Shown: positions 36,450-44,938 of the stretch, piece by piece
How positions within the stretch are numbered: position 1 is the stretch's first letter
How the letters are laid out: every line of letters begins with the position of its first letter
Assembly: GCA_009782405.1 (NCBI GenBank)
Contig: WRJC01000009.1
Coordinates: 23,655 to 87,654, forward strand
Length of the DNA: 64,000 bases
Direction of reading: 5' to 3'
Origin: Oscillospiraceae bacterium
Lineage (GTDB): Bacteria; Bacillota_A; Clostridia; Oscillospirales; WRJC01
Notes under the pieces: model-generated
What the model saw: the letters and a program-made list of their open reading frames with translations, nothing else
Databases searched by the model: none
Told to the model about the DNA's origin: nothing
Program-made: the position numbers and the translations under genes

Positions 36450-37322
36450 ATGGCCAAATTGAGAATAAAAAAACACAACCACGCCCTGAACCGCTCGCTT
36501 GGCGGCGACATAGCGATAAACACGATTTTGATAATATTCGGGGCTTTCATGTTCATACCGATGTTCTACGCCATAATCCAGTCCCTAAAGCCCCTCGACG
36601 AGCTCTGGGTGTTCCCCCCGAGGTTCTTCGTCGTGAACCCCACGCTCAAAAACTACGGGGATCTGTTTAGGCTGATGAGCACTTCGTGGGTGCCGTTTTC
36701 CCGCTACATATTCAACACGATACTCATATCCGTCACCGCGACTTTCGGAAACCTCGTCATCGCCTCGCTGACCGCCTACGCGCTCAAAAAAATAAGGCTT
36801 CCGGGCGCGAACGTGCTCTTTCGGATAATCACGCTCTCGCTGATGTTCAATGCCACGGTCACCGGCATAACGAACTTTTTGACGATGAGCATCCTCGGCT
36901 GGGTGGACACCTACCTCGCCATAATCATCCCGTGGTTTTGCGCCACGCTGGGCCTGTACCTGATGGGGCAGTTCATGGAGACGGCGATCCAGGACTCGGT
37001 CATCGAGTCCGCGCGGCTCGACGGCGCGGGGGAATTGAAAACCTATTGGTACATAGCGATGCCGATGGTCAAGCCCGCCTGGCTCACGCTGATCATCTTC
37101 ACTTTCCAGGGCGTTTGGAACACGGGGGCATCCATATACATCCAGAGCGAGCAGCTCAAGACTTTCACTTACGCCATCGGCCAGATACTCGCGGGCGGAA
37201 TCGTGAGGGCCGGGGCCGGAGCCGCTTCGACGGTGGTCATGATGGTGGTCCCGATAACCGTTTTCGTCGTGACGCAGTCGAACATAATAGAGACAATGGC
37301 CTCGTCGGGCATGAAAGATTAA
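36450..37322 (+). CDS. Carbohydrate-type ABC transporter permease (UgpE/LplC-like), pair 1
   Basis: A 290-residue permease with six membrane segments and an EAA-type loop ESARLDGAGELKTYWYIAMP. The N-terminal NTILIIFGAFMFIPMFYAII and FPPRFFVVNPTLKNY segments are typical of the UgpE/LplC subfamily. It pairs with the upstream permease. No ATP-binding protein follows, unlike a standard operon. Confidence 0.9.
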   Translation: MAKLRIKKHNHALNRSLGGDIAINTILIIFGAFMFIPMFYAIIQSLKPLDELWVFPPRFFVVNPTLKNYGDLFRLMSTSWVPFSRYIFNTILISVTATFGNLVIASLTAYALKKIRLPGANVLFRIITLSLMFNATVTGITNFLTMSILGWVDTYLAIIIPWFCATLGLYLMGQFMETAIQDSVIESARLDGAGELKTYWYIAMPMVKPAWLTLIIFTFQGVWNTGASIYIQSEQLKTFTYAIGQILAGGIVRAGAGAASTVVMMVVPITVFVVTQSNIIETMASSGMKD

Positions 37323-37345
37323 TTTTGAAGAAGGAGGGAATTTGA

Positions 37346-39607
37346 ATGCAAAGCACAAAAAACGAAAAAAAGCGCAAGGCGAAAAGAAACATAGTTCGGT
37401 TTACGGCCCTCTTGCTTCTGCTGCTCACGGCGCTGGCGATCCCGGCGGCGGCATCCCCCGCCTATACCACATACATCTACACATACAACGACCCCAACAC
37501 CGGTTTCGGGGCATTTTATGTGGAGGCGCCGCACGCGTATGTGCCGGAGCTTGTGGTGGATTCCGAATACATAAACAAAATCACCCAGGAAAAATTCCAG
37601 ATAGGGGATTTTTTGGGATTGGACGAAGACGGGAAAATGCTCGCCCTCGACGGCCCGCAGGATCTGTTCATCGATGTGGACGGCTTCGTGTACATCGCCG
37701 ACCAGAAAAACGACCGGATCGTGGTGCTGTACCCGGACTACAGCGGCAAGGTGATTTTGACCTCGTTTGTGAATATGTGGGGCGTCCCGGACGCGCTGGC
37801 GCAGCCCAAGGGCGTTTTCGCCAATTCCGACGAGATATTCGTGGCCGACACGGAGAAAAACAGGGTGGTCGTTTTCAGCAAGGGCAAGACCGCCAAGCCG
37901 GATGGGACCATGTACGAGTTCGGCGAGCATCTCAGGATAATCGGGCAGCCTTCGAGCGAAGTTTTCCCCGAAGGCGCGGTGTACAAACCGGTGGCATTGG
38001 TGGTGGACAGCGCGGGCAGGCTGTACGTGGTCTCCTCGACGACCAACCAGGGCATCGTGTCCATGAGCCCCGACGGGGAATTCATCGGGTTCGTGGGGGC
38101 GCAGGCGGCGGTCGTGGATCCGTTCATGATATTTTGGAGAAACTTCCAGACCAGGGCGCAGAGGGCGCAGTCGCTTAGAAACGTCTCCACCGAGTACAAC
38201 AACATAGCCATCGACGACGACGGGTTCGTCTACGCGACCATTTCGTCGATAGACCAAGGGGCGCAGATCGGCGCGCTGTTTTCCGCGGGATCCCAGTACC
38301 ACCCGGTGAAAAGGCTCAACCCGCAGGGCGTGGACGTGATGAGGCGCGCGGGATTTTCGAGCCCCGACGGCGAAATCTACACTTTCGGCGAAAGGGGCGC
38401 CTCGCGGATCATCGACGTGGCGATAGGCCCTGAGGGCACCTGGAGCATAATCGACGAGGGACGCTCGAAGGTATACACCTACGACGAGGACGGCAGGCTG
38501 CTTTTCGTGTTCGGCGACGAGGGCCAATATTTCGGAAACATCCAGAGCATCCAGTCCGTGGTGTACCAGGATACGAAGATGCTGCTCTTGGACAAAACCT
38601 CCTCGGCCTTCACGGTTTACAAGCGCACCGAATACGGCGACGTGGTCGTCGACGCGCTCGCCAAATCGAGGAGCAGGCAGTACGACCTCGCAGCCGATTC
38701 CTGGAGGGAGATAAAAAAGAGGAACAACAACTCCGACTTGGCATATATGGGAATAGGCAAGAGCTACTACAGGGACGGCGAATACGAGGACGCCATGAGG
38801 CAGTTTCGGTTCGCGATGGACACGGTGGACTATTCGCAGTCCTTCAAGATGTACAGGAAGATATGGATAGAAAACAACGTCATATGGGTGCCCATCGTCC
38901 TGATCGTGGTGCTTGTGGGCATATCGCTGTTCATGAAGCACGCGGGAAAAGTCAACAAGCGCGACCAGATCAGGGGCGGCAGGAAACTGAAGCTCGGCAG
39001 CCACATGATGTACGGGTTCCACATCATATTCCACCCTTTCGACGGATTCTGGGACATGAAGCAGGAAAAGAGGGGTTCCGCGCTCGCGGCCACGATTTAC
39101 CTGCTGCTGGCCTGCGGGGTATATATCTACAAGGCGATCGGCGAGGGGTTCATCGTCAACCCGCTTGGGCTGTACAGCAACTTCTTGATGGAATCGCTCT
39201 CGATAATCGTGCCTGTGGGGCTGGGCGTCGTCTCCAACTGGTGCCTGACCACCCTGTTTGACGGCGAGGGCAGCATGAAGGACATATACATGGTGGTGTG
39301 CTATTCGCTCATACCGATAATACCGATAGTGTTCTTCTCCACGCTCATCACCCATATAATCACAATCGAGGAAATGATGATACTCAACATGGCCGGCACC
39401 ATAATGATGGTTTGGGTCGGAATGTTGATTTTCTTCGGGGTCATGGTGGTGCACGACTATTCGCTGGGCAAAAACGTGGCCACGGTGATAGGCACGTTCG
39501 TGGGCATGGCGTTCATCATGTTCGTGACGCTTCTATTCTCGGGGCTTCTCATGAGGATAGTGAGTTTCATAACCAGCATCTATACCGAAGTCTCGTACCG
39601 ATGGTGA
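37346..39607 (+). CDS. Secreted NHL-propeller/TPR protein fused to a Yip1-like membrane domain
   Basis: A 753-residue protein. A signal/anchor helix (residues ~17-37) precedes a beta-propeller of NHL-type repeats: GPQDLFIDVDGFVYIADQKN, then PKGVFANSDEIFVADTEKNR, further blades near 230, 290 and 350, and a last blade near 400. A TPR-like pair follows (~455-500; AYMGIGKSYYRDGEYEDAMR). A membrane helix (~515-535) and a cluster of about five helices (~575-745) of the Yip1 type close the protein. The propeller and TPR would be outside the membrane. It lies between the two permease pairs, with AAGGAGGG 7 bases before the ATG. A docking or sensing role in the transport locus is inferred. Confidence 0.82.
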   Translation: MQSTKNEKKRKAKRNIVRFTALLLLLLTALAIPAAASPAYTTYIYTYNDPNTGFGAFYVEAPHAYVPELVVDSEYINKITQEKFQIGDFLGLDEDGKMLALDGPQDLFIDVDGFVYIADQKNDRIVVLYPDYSGKVILTSFVNMWGVPDALAQPKGVFANSDEIFVADTEKNRVVVFSKGKTAKPDGTMYEFGEHLRIIGQPSSEVFPEGAVYKPVALVVDSAGRLYVVSSTTNQGIVSMSPDGEFIGFVGAQAAVVDPFMIFWRNFQTRAQRAQSLRNVSTEYNNIAIDDDGFVYATISSIDQGAQIGALFSAGSQYHPVKRLNPQGVDVMRRAGFSSPDGEIYTFGERGASRIIDVAIGPEGTWSIIDEGRSKVYTYDEDGRLLFVFGDEGQYFGNIQSIQSVVYQDTKMLLLDKTSSAFTVYKRTEYGDVVVDALAKSRSRQYDLAADSWREIKKRNNNSDLAYMGIGKSYYRDGEYEDAMRQFRFAMDTVDYSQSFKMYRKIWIENNVIWVPIVLIVVLVGISLFMKHAGKVNKRDQIRGGRKLKLGSHMMYGFHIIFHPFDGFWDMKQEKRGSALAATIYLLLACGVYIYKAIGEGFIVNPLGLYSNFLMESLSIIVPVGLGVVSNWCLTTLFDGEGSMKDIYMVVCYSLIPIIPIVFFSTLITHIITIEEMMILNMAGTIMMVWVGMLIFFGVMVVHDYSLGKNVATVIGTFVGMAFIMFVTLLFSGLLMRIVSFITSIYTEVSYRW

Positions 39608-39684
39608 GTTTTCAGTGGAACGAGTTATCAGTTTTCAGCGGAACGAGTTGTCAGAAGAACGACGAGGAACTGACAACTGACAAC
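39606..39684 (+). repeat. Short tandem repeats (GAGTTNTCAGNNGAAC) with inverted end
   Basis: Copies are GAGTTTTCAGTGGAAC (39606-39621), a longer variant (39622-39644) and GAGTTGTCAGAAGAAC (39645-39660), then TGACAACTGACAACT in inverse orientation. AGTTGTCAG can pair with CTGACAACT (9 bp). A related copy lies at 44810-44838 in the same operon. Confidence 0.75.
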
Positions 39685-39706
39685 TAAAAAAAAAGGAGGA
39701 TATAAA

Positions 39707-42691
39707 ATGAAAAACAAAAGCGAAGCGCTAAAAAGGCTGCTCGCGATGCTCATCGCCTTGGTCATGGTTTTGGCGGTAGTCCCGCTTTCGGCCGCCCCTG
39801 TTTTCGCATCCGCCGCCGACGAAGAGGACGACGACGACGAGGCGAAGCTGGAAGCGGAGCGGATCAAGCTGTATCTGACCACGGAATATGAGAATCCCGC
39901 AGAAAAGCTCAAGGATTTCGGGGCGAAGACCGTGGAGCACGTGGAAGGCACGGGCAAAAACGCGGTTACGACCTATCTGCCGGACGGGAAACCGGTGTTC
40001 TCCAAGGACGGGTACGAGCTGTATTTCCAGTACGACACCGGCGAAGTGGCAGTCAAGGATCTGGCCACGGGGCAGGTGCTGTTTTCAAACCCGTACGACA
40101 TCGGCGGCGAAAGCTCGTCGGAGGACGTAAAATTCAGGATTATGTCCCAAATATCGATAAAATACAAAGTTTCCGGGGACAAGACGCAGTGGTTCTATTC
40201 TTTCAAGGATGCCGCGATGAACAGGCAGATAAAGATGAAAAAGATAAAGGGCGGCATACGCGTGGAATACACCCTCGGAAAAGAGGAAAAGAGGAAGCTG
40301 GTCCCCAGGAGGATCGAAAGGAGTTCGTTTGACGACAACATACTCCAGTTCATAACCAACAAAAGGGACTTGGACAAGATGAACGCCTATTACACCCTCA
40401 AGGACGCGAATGCCCCGGATTTGACCGAAAGGGCGAAAAAAGAGCTCCAGATCACTTATCCCGAGACAAAGACTTATGCGATATACGTGTTCGACCCCAA
40501 CGCCTCGGAGCGCGAGCTCAACCAGATAGAGGGCTTCATCAAGCAATACACCAAATACACTTTCGAGATGATGGACGAGGACCACAACCTGTTGGGCTTT
40601 GAGCCCAAGGACAAAGCCCCGCCGCTTGTCAAGATGGCGCTCGAGTACTACATCGACGCGGACGGGATGTATGTGAGGCTGCCCGCCAACGGAATAAGGT
40701 TCGACGAGTCCAACTACAAAATAGAGCAGATATACGTGCTGCAGTATATGGGCGCCGGCCGCAGGGAAAACACCGGATACACCTTTGTCCCCGACGGCTC
40801 GGGATCGCTGATGCGCTATGAGGACATAAAAGACACGGCATTCGTGATGACCAGCGACATCTACGGGCCCGACTATTCGTTCCGCAATGTGACCGGGGGC
40901 ACCAACACCAAGAGATGGCGCATGCCGGTGTTCGGCGCGGTCGAAAACTACGAAATCGTCACCACGACCAAAGTGGAGCAGATCGAGGCCTATTACGACG
41001 AGAACGGGCAAAGGCTCGAAGAGCCCGCAACGGCGGAAAACGAGGAAGGCGCGCTCGAGGAGGTTTATTACGACGAGACCGGGAAAGAGCTGACTTCCCC
41101 GAAGAAGATTTTCGTGGATGAGGACGAAAACGAGTACGAAACGGCCCCGAAACCCATCAAGGAAAAACGCAGCGACGGATTTTTGGCCATCATAGAGGAC
41201 GGCGACGTGATGGCGAAGATCACCACGGAAGCCGACGGCAACACCTCAAAGTACAACCATGTTTCCGCGATATTCAACCCGAGGCCCACCGACGAGTACA
41301 ACCTGAGCTTTGAGACGAAGGGCATAAACAGCCTGATCACCGTGGCTTCGAGGAGAAAATACGCGGGCAACTACATAATAAGGTACGTGATGCTTTCAAG
41401 CGACGCCGACGGCAAGCCGAAAAAATCCAACGGGTACGAAGCAAGCTACGTGGGCATGGCGAAAGCCTACAGGGACTATCTGATGGACAAAGGCGAAATC
41501 GTCCAAATGGCGGACGACAGTCAGGGCATACCGCTGTTCATCGAATCGCTTGGCATGATAAAGACCGCCGAATATTTTTTGGGCTTCCCTTATGAAGGCG
41601 ACACCGCGCTGACCTCGTTTGAGGATGTGGAATCCATGATCGACGAATTGAACGCAGAAGGGATAATGAACCTCAAATTCAAGTACGTCGGCTGGATCAA
41701 CAAAGGGCTCAAGGGGCTCGCCCCGGTGAAACTCAACATAGAGAAGGCGCTCGGCGGAAAAACCGGCTTCCAGGACATGGTGGACTACGGCAAGTCCAAA
41801 AACGCGGAGATATACCCCGAAATGGACTTCACCCTTATCTGGTGGTGGCAGCTTTTGGACGGGGTAACGCCCAAAAAGGATTTCGCCCGCTTCATGGATC
41901 AGCTGTACGCCTACGAGCAGCCATACAACTTTATGCGGCAGGACTTTTCGCCCAGCAGGGGATATAACCTCATAGCGCACGAAAGGTCCATGAGCATGTA
42001 CGAAAGCGCCATGACGGAATATTCGAAATACAGCGTCGGCGCCCTCTCGGTTTCTTCCCTCGCCCGCGAGCTGCACTCCAACCACTACAAAAAGAGCCTC
42101 ACCAACCGCGTGGACGCGGTGGGCCACGTGAGGGAACTGTTTGAAAAGATGTATGACGACCACGGCAAGCTGCTGGCCGACGAGGCGAACGCCTATGCGT
42201 TCAAATATTTGGACTCCATAGTGAACGTCGACCTCGACGGGACCCGCATGCTCAACCAGAGCGAGGCGGTGCCTTTCTACAGCATGGTGGTCCACGGCTC
42301 CATAAATATCGCGGGCACGCCGATAAATATGTCGGGAGACTACAAATACGACGTCCTCAAGGCGATAGAAAACGGGGCCAGCCCATTCTTCGTCTTGGCC
42401 TACCAGAACTCGAGCAGGCTCAAGGAAGCGTCGATGTGGAGCCTCAACTCCTACTATGCGGTGGATTACGAAACCTGGTTCCCCAGCATGGTCGAAATCT
42501 ACAAGCTCCTGAACGACGCGCTCGGCTCAGTCAAAACAAAGCTCATCACAAATCACGAAATCCTCGAAAGAAACGTGATAAGGGTCACGTACGAAGGCGG
42601 AACTTCGTTTGTTTTGAACTACAACGGCGAAAAAGAAGTCACAGTCGGGGGAAAAACGATCGAGCCGCTCGGGTTCGTCAAATTAAATTAA
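39707..42691 (+). CDS. Secreted DUF5696-like protein (putative glycosidase-like TIM barrel)
   Basis: A 994-residue exported protein: signal peptide (1-36, ending VFASA), an acidic patch (DEEDDDDE), a beta-rich N-terminal half (~60-580) and a probable (beta/alpha) barrel (~605-900) beginning IPLFIESLGMIKTAEYF and containing YPEMDFTLIWWW. The architecture and neighbourhood match what I recall as DUF5696 proteins beside Yip1 proteins and sugar permeases in Paenibacillus-like and clostridial genomes. Catalytic residues cannot be assigned; Glu/Asp in the barrel strands are candidates. An AAAAGGAGG site precedes the ATG. It may process or bind the polymer imported by the locus. Confidence 0.78.
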   Translation: MKNKSEALKRLLAMLIALVMVLAVVPLSAAPVFASAADEEDDDDEAKLEAERIKLYLTTEYENPAEKLKDFGAKTVEHVEGTGKNAVTTYLPDGKPVFSKDGYELYFQYDTGEVAVKDLATGQVLFSNPYDIGGESSSEDVKFRIMSQISIKYKVSGDKTQWFYSFKDAAMNRQIKMKKIKGGIRVEYTLGKEEKRKLVPRRIERSSFDDNILQFITNKRDLDKMNAYYTLKDANAPDLTERAKKELQITYPETKTYAIYVFDPNASERELNQIEGFIKQYTKYTFEMMDEDHNLLGFEPKDKAPPLVKMALEYYIDADGMYVRLPANGIRFDESNYKIEQIYVLQYMGAGRRENTGYTFVPDGSGSLMRYEDIKDTAFVMTSDIYGPDYSFRNVTGGTNTKRWRMPVFGAVENYEIVTTTKVEQIEAYYDENGQRLEEPATAENEEGALEEVYYDETGKELTSPKKIFVDEDENEYETAPKPIKEKRSDGFLAIIEDGDVMAKITTEADGNTSKYNHVSAIFNPRPTDEYNLSFETKGINSLITVASRRKYAGNYIIRYVMLSSDADGKPKKSNGYEASYVGMAKAYRDYLMDKGEIVQMADDSQGIPLFIESLGMIKTAEYFLGFPYEGDTALTSFEDVESMIDELNAEGIMNLKFKYVGWINKGLKGLAPVKLNIEKALGGKTGFQDMVDYGKSKNAEIYPEMDFTLIWWWQLLDGVTPKKDFARFMDQLYAYEQPYNFMRQDFSPSRGYNLIAHERSMSMYESAMTEYSKYSVGALSVSSLARELHSNHYKKSLTNRVDAVGHVRELFEKMYDDHGKLLADEANAYAFKYLDSIVNVDLDGTRMLNQSEAVPFYSMVVHGSINIAGTPINMSGDYKYDVLKAIENGASPFFVLAYQNSSRLKEASMWSLNSYYAVDYETWFPSMVEIYKLLNDALGSVKTKLITNHEILERNVIRVTYEGGTSFVLNYNGEKEVTVGGKTIEPLGFVKLN

Positions 42692-42716
42692 TATTTGCGG
42701 GAGGAGAAAAGAATCA

Positions 42717-43727
42717 ATGCAGAATACCGAAGAAATCAATCAATCGCAGATAGTGGCGCCCAAAAAGAAAAAACGCGCCTCGTCCCTGGACAGGATAAAG
42801 GCCCGTTCGGGCTGGCTGTTCATACTCCCGTTCGTGATCGGCTTTGTGGTCATATATCTGCCCATCGTGTTTCAGTCGATCCATTTCAGCTTCACCGAAG
42901 TGAAAGTGCTGACCGGAGGAGGCTATAGCGCGGAGTGGGTCGGATTTTCGAACTACCAGCAGGCGCTGTTTGAGGACGCCGACTTTTTCCGGCTTCTGAC
43001 CGGCGGCATACAGCAGCTCATATTCGACATACCGGCGATCGTCATATTCGCGCTGTTCATGGCGATACTGCTCAACCAGAAGATGACCGGCAGGGCGGTG
43101 TTCCGGGCGATATTCTTCATACCGGTCATACTCGCCACGGGCATCATCGACAAAATCGACCAGGGAAACAACCTGCTCGACTATATGCAGCAGACAGGGC
43201 GCACCATCGTCACGGGCTCGCAAAACGAGGCGAGCAACCAAACCAGCACCAATACGGCGGTGCAGATCGTTCAGCTGATGGACTTCGAGTGGCTGTTTTG
43301 GAGCATGAAGGGCATAAGCATGGATCTCGTGGCCTATGTGGTGGTGGCGGTGAACCAGATATACCAGATAATAAACAGATCCGGCGTGCAGATGCTCATA
43401 TTCCTCGGGGGCTTGCAGTCCATCTCGCCCGCCATATACGAATCGGCGGTTATGGAGGGGGCTTCAGCCTGGGAATCCTTCTGGAAGATAACCTTCCCGA
43501 TGATAAGCCCGATGATATTCGTGAATGCGATATATACCGTCATAGACTCCTTTACCTCCCAGTCCAACACGATAATGAGGTTCATCGGATTCGTCTACGA
43601 CGAGCCCGGGGGGCAGGTGCTGTCCTCGGCGATGGCCTGGGTTTATTTTACGATAGTCATATTGATGATCGCCGTGGTGGGGCTGATTGTTTCGAGCTTC
43701 GTGTTCTACCAGCGGCGCGAGCATTAG
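42717..43727 (+). CDS. Carbohydrate-type ABC transporter permease, pair 2 (LacF-like) with an extracytoplasmic insertion
   Basis: A 336-residue permease with an N-terminal Lys-rich segment and membrane helices starting near residue 30. An insertion of about 50 residues, rich in Asn/Gln/Ser/Thr (QNEASNQTSTNTAVQIVQLM), lies between helices on the predicted outer side. The EAA loop is ESAVMEGASAWESFWKITFP. A GGGAGGAGAAAAG site precedes the ATG. It forms the second permease pair with the next gene. Confidence 0.88.
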   Translation: MQNTEEINQSQIVAPKKKKRASSLDRIKARSGWLFILPFVIGFVVIYLPIVFQSIHFSFTEVKVLTGGGYSAEWVGFSNYQQALFEDADFFRLLTGGIQQLIFDIPAIVIFALFMAILLNQKMTGRAVFRAIFFIPVILATGIIDKIDQGNNLLDYMQQTGRTIVTGSQNEASNQTSTNTAVQIVQLMDFEWLFWSMKGISMDLVAYVVVAVNQIYQIINRSGVQMLIFLGGLQSISPAIYESAVMEGASAWESFWKITFPMISPMIFVNAIYTVIDSFTSQSNTIMRFIGFVYDEPGGQVLSSAMAWVYFTIVILMIAVVGLIVSSFVFYQRREH

Positions 43728-43749
43728 AAAGAAAGGAGGATAACGGTAT

Positions 43750-44808
43750 ATGAATACAGCGGAGCAAACCCCGACAAAAATAAAGAAAGAGTCCAAAAAC
43801 AAAATAAGGGTCGAATTTGAGAGGACGTCGCTTGCAAAAAGGCTGAGGCTCAGGTTTCTCTCGGTGTTCTTTTTGCAAAAAGTGATCTGGGTCATATTCA
43901 GGCTGGTGCTTTTAGTGGGTGTGTCCTACGTGGTGCTTTTCCCCTTTTTCGCGAAGATAACCGGATCAATAATGAGTCCCGAGGATTTCATCGACAACAC
44001 GGTCAAAATGGTGCCCAGGGCGCCCACCTTGGACACATACAATGCGATAATCGTGGAAAACGACTACGTGAAGGCGCTCACCAGCACGGCGGTACTGTCG
44101 CTTTTATGCGCCGTGTCGCAGATGATGATATGCACGATTGTGGGCTACGGATTCTGCAAGTTCAAGTTCAGGGGCCGCAACATAGCTTTCGGGCTGGTTG
44201 TATTCACGCTTTTGGTTCCCCACCAGACGCTGCAGTTTTCGATGTTCATGCAGTTTAGGTATTTCGACTTCTTCAACATCTACGAGTACATACGAAGGCT
44301 CACGGGGGTCACGGTGGCAAAGGACTTGAAGATAAACCTCATAAACTCGTACTGGCCGCTGGCGCTGCTTTCCCTGACGGGTCTGGCCTTCAAAAACGGG
44401 CTGTACATACTCATCATGCGGCAGTTTTTCATGGGCGTGCCCGACGAGCTGGAAGAAGCTTCCTATGTTGACGGCGGCGGCGTGTTCCGGACTTTCTTCA
44501 CCATCATACTGCCCACTTCGATACCGATGATGGTCACGGTGTTTTTGTTCGCGTTCACCTGGCAGTGGACGGACGAGTTCTATGTCAACCTGTTCACCAC
44601 CGACACGGGGCCGTACCTGCTGCCCAAGATAGTCAAGATACCCAGGACGCTCACCCTGAGCCAGGCGGCCATACAGGCCTCGACGATGTACCAGTCTGCC
44701 ATACGCAACACCTGCGGGCTATTGATCATCGCGCCGCTGATTGTGGTGTACCTCATCGGCCAGAGCTTTTTGATTCAGGGCATAGAAAGAACCGGCGTGG
44801 TAGGATAG
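43750..44808 (+). CDS. Carbohydrate-type ABC transporter permease, pair 2 (LacG-like)
   Basis: A 352-residue permease with an extended basic N-terminus (~45 residues), six membrane segments and the EAA loop EEASYVDGGGVFRTFFTIILP. AAAGGAGG lies upstream of the ATG. It is the last gene of the locus. The second pair has no binding protein or ATPase of its own, so it must share the giant binding protein or one encoded elsewhere. Confidence 0.88.
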   Translation: MNTAEQTPTKIKKESKNKIRVEFERTSLAKRLRLRFLSVFFLQKVIWVIFRLVLLVGVSYVVLFPFFAKITGSIMSPEDFIDNTVKMVPRAPTLDTYNAIIVENDYVKALTSTAVLSLLCAVSQMMICTIVGYGFCKFKFRGRNIAFGLVVFTLLVPHQTLQFSMFMQFRYFDFFNIYEYIRRLTGVTVAKDLKINLINSYWPLALLSLTGLAFKNGLYILIMRQFFMGVPDELEEASYVDGGGVFRTFFTIILPTSIPMMVTVFLFAFTWQWTDEFYVNLFTTDTGPYLLPKIVKIPRTLTLSQAAIQASTMYQSAIRNTCGLLIIAPLIVVYLIGQSFLIQGIERTGVVG

Positions 44809-44809
44809 C

Positions 44810-44838
44810 GAGTTTTCAGTCATCAGTTTTCAGCAGGA
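44810..44838 (+). repeat. Second copy of the TCAGTTTTCAG-type repeat
   Basis: GAGTTTTCAGT, then CATCAGTTTTCAGCAGGAC, begins immediately after the last permease gene. It shares GAGTTTTCAGT and ATCAGTTTTCAGC with the copy at 39606. Confidence 0.7.
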
Positions 44839-44880
44839 CGCGACGCAAGTAGGGCGCGGCCGACAAATCGAACAATTATG

Positions 44881-44917
44881 GAGGGCGGACCACGCCAATC
44901 AAATGTGGCCTGCCCTC
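44881..44917 (+). terminator. Possible intergenic terminator or processing hairpin
   Basis: GAGGGCGGACCAC (44881-44893) pairs with GTGGCCTGCCCTC (44905-44917), a 13-position stem with one G-U pair and one mismatch, and an 11-base loop. Only a weak T-rich run follows. It may separate the transport locus from the helicase gene. Confidence 0.4.
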
Positions 44918-44938
44918 GTCCATATTTAAGGATATTTT

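Noticed and set aside
37319..39454. 711-codon minus-strand frame opposite the NHL/Yip1 gene
   Set aside because: His/Arg-rich composition and no family motif; the plus-strand gene has signal peptide, repeats and a good ribosome site.
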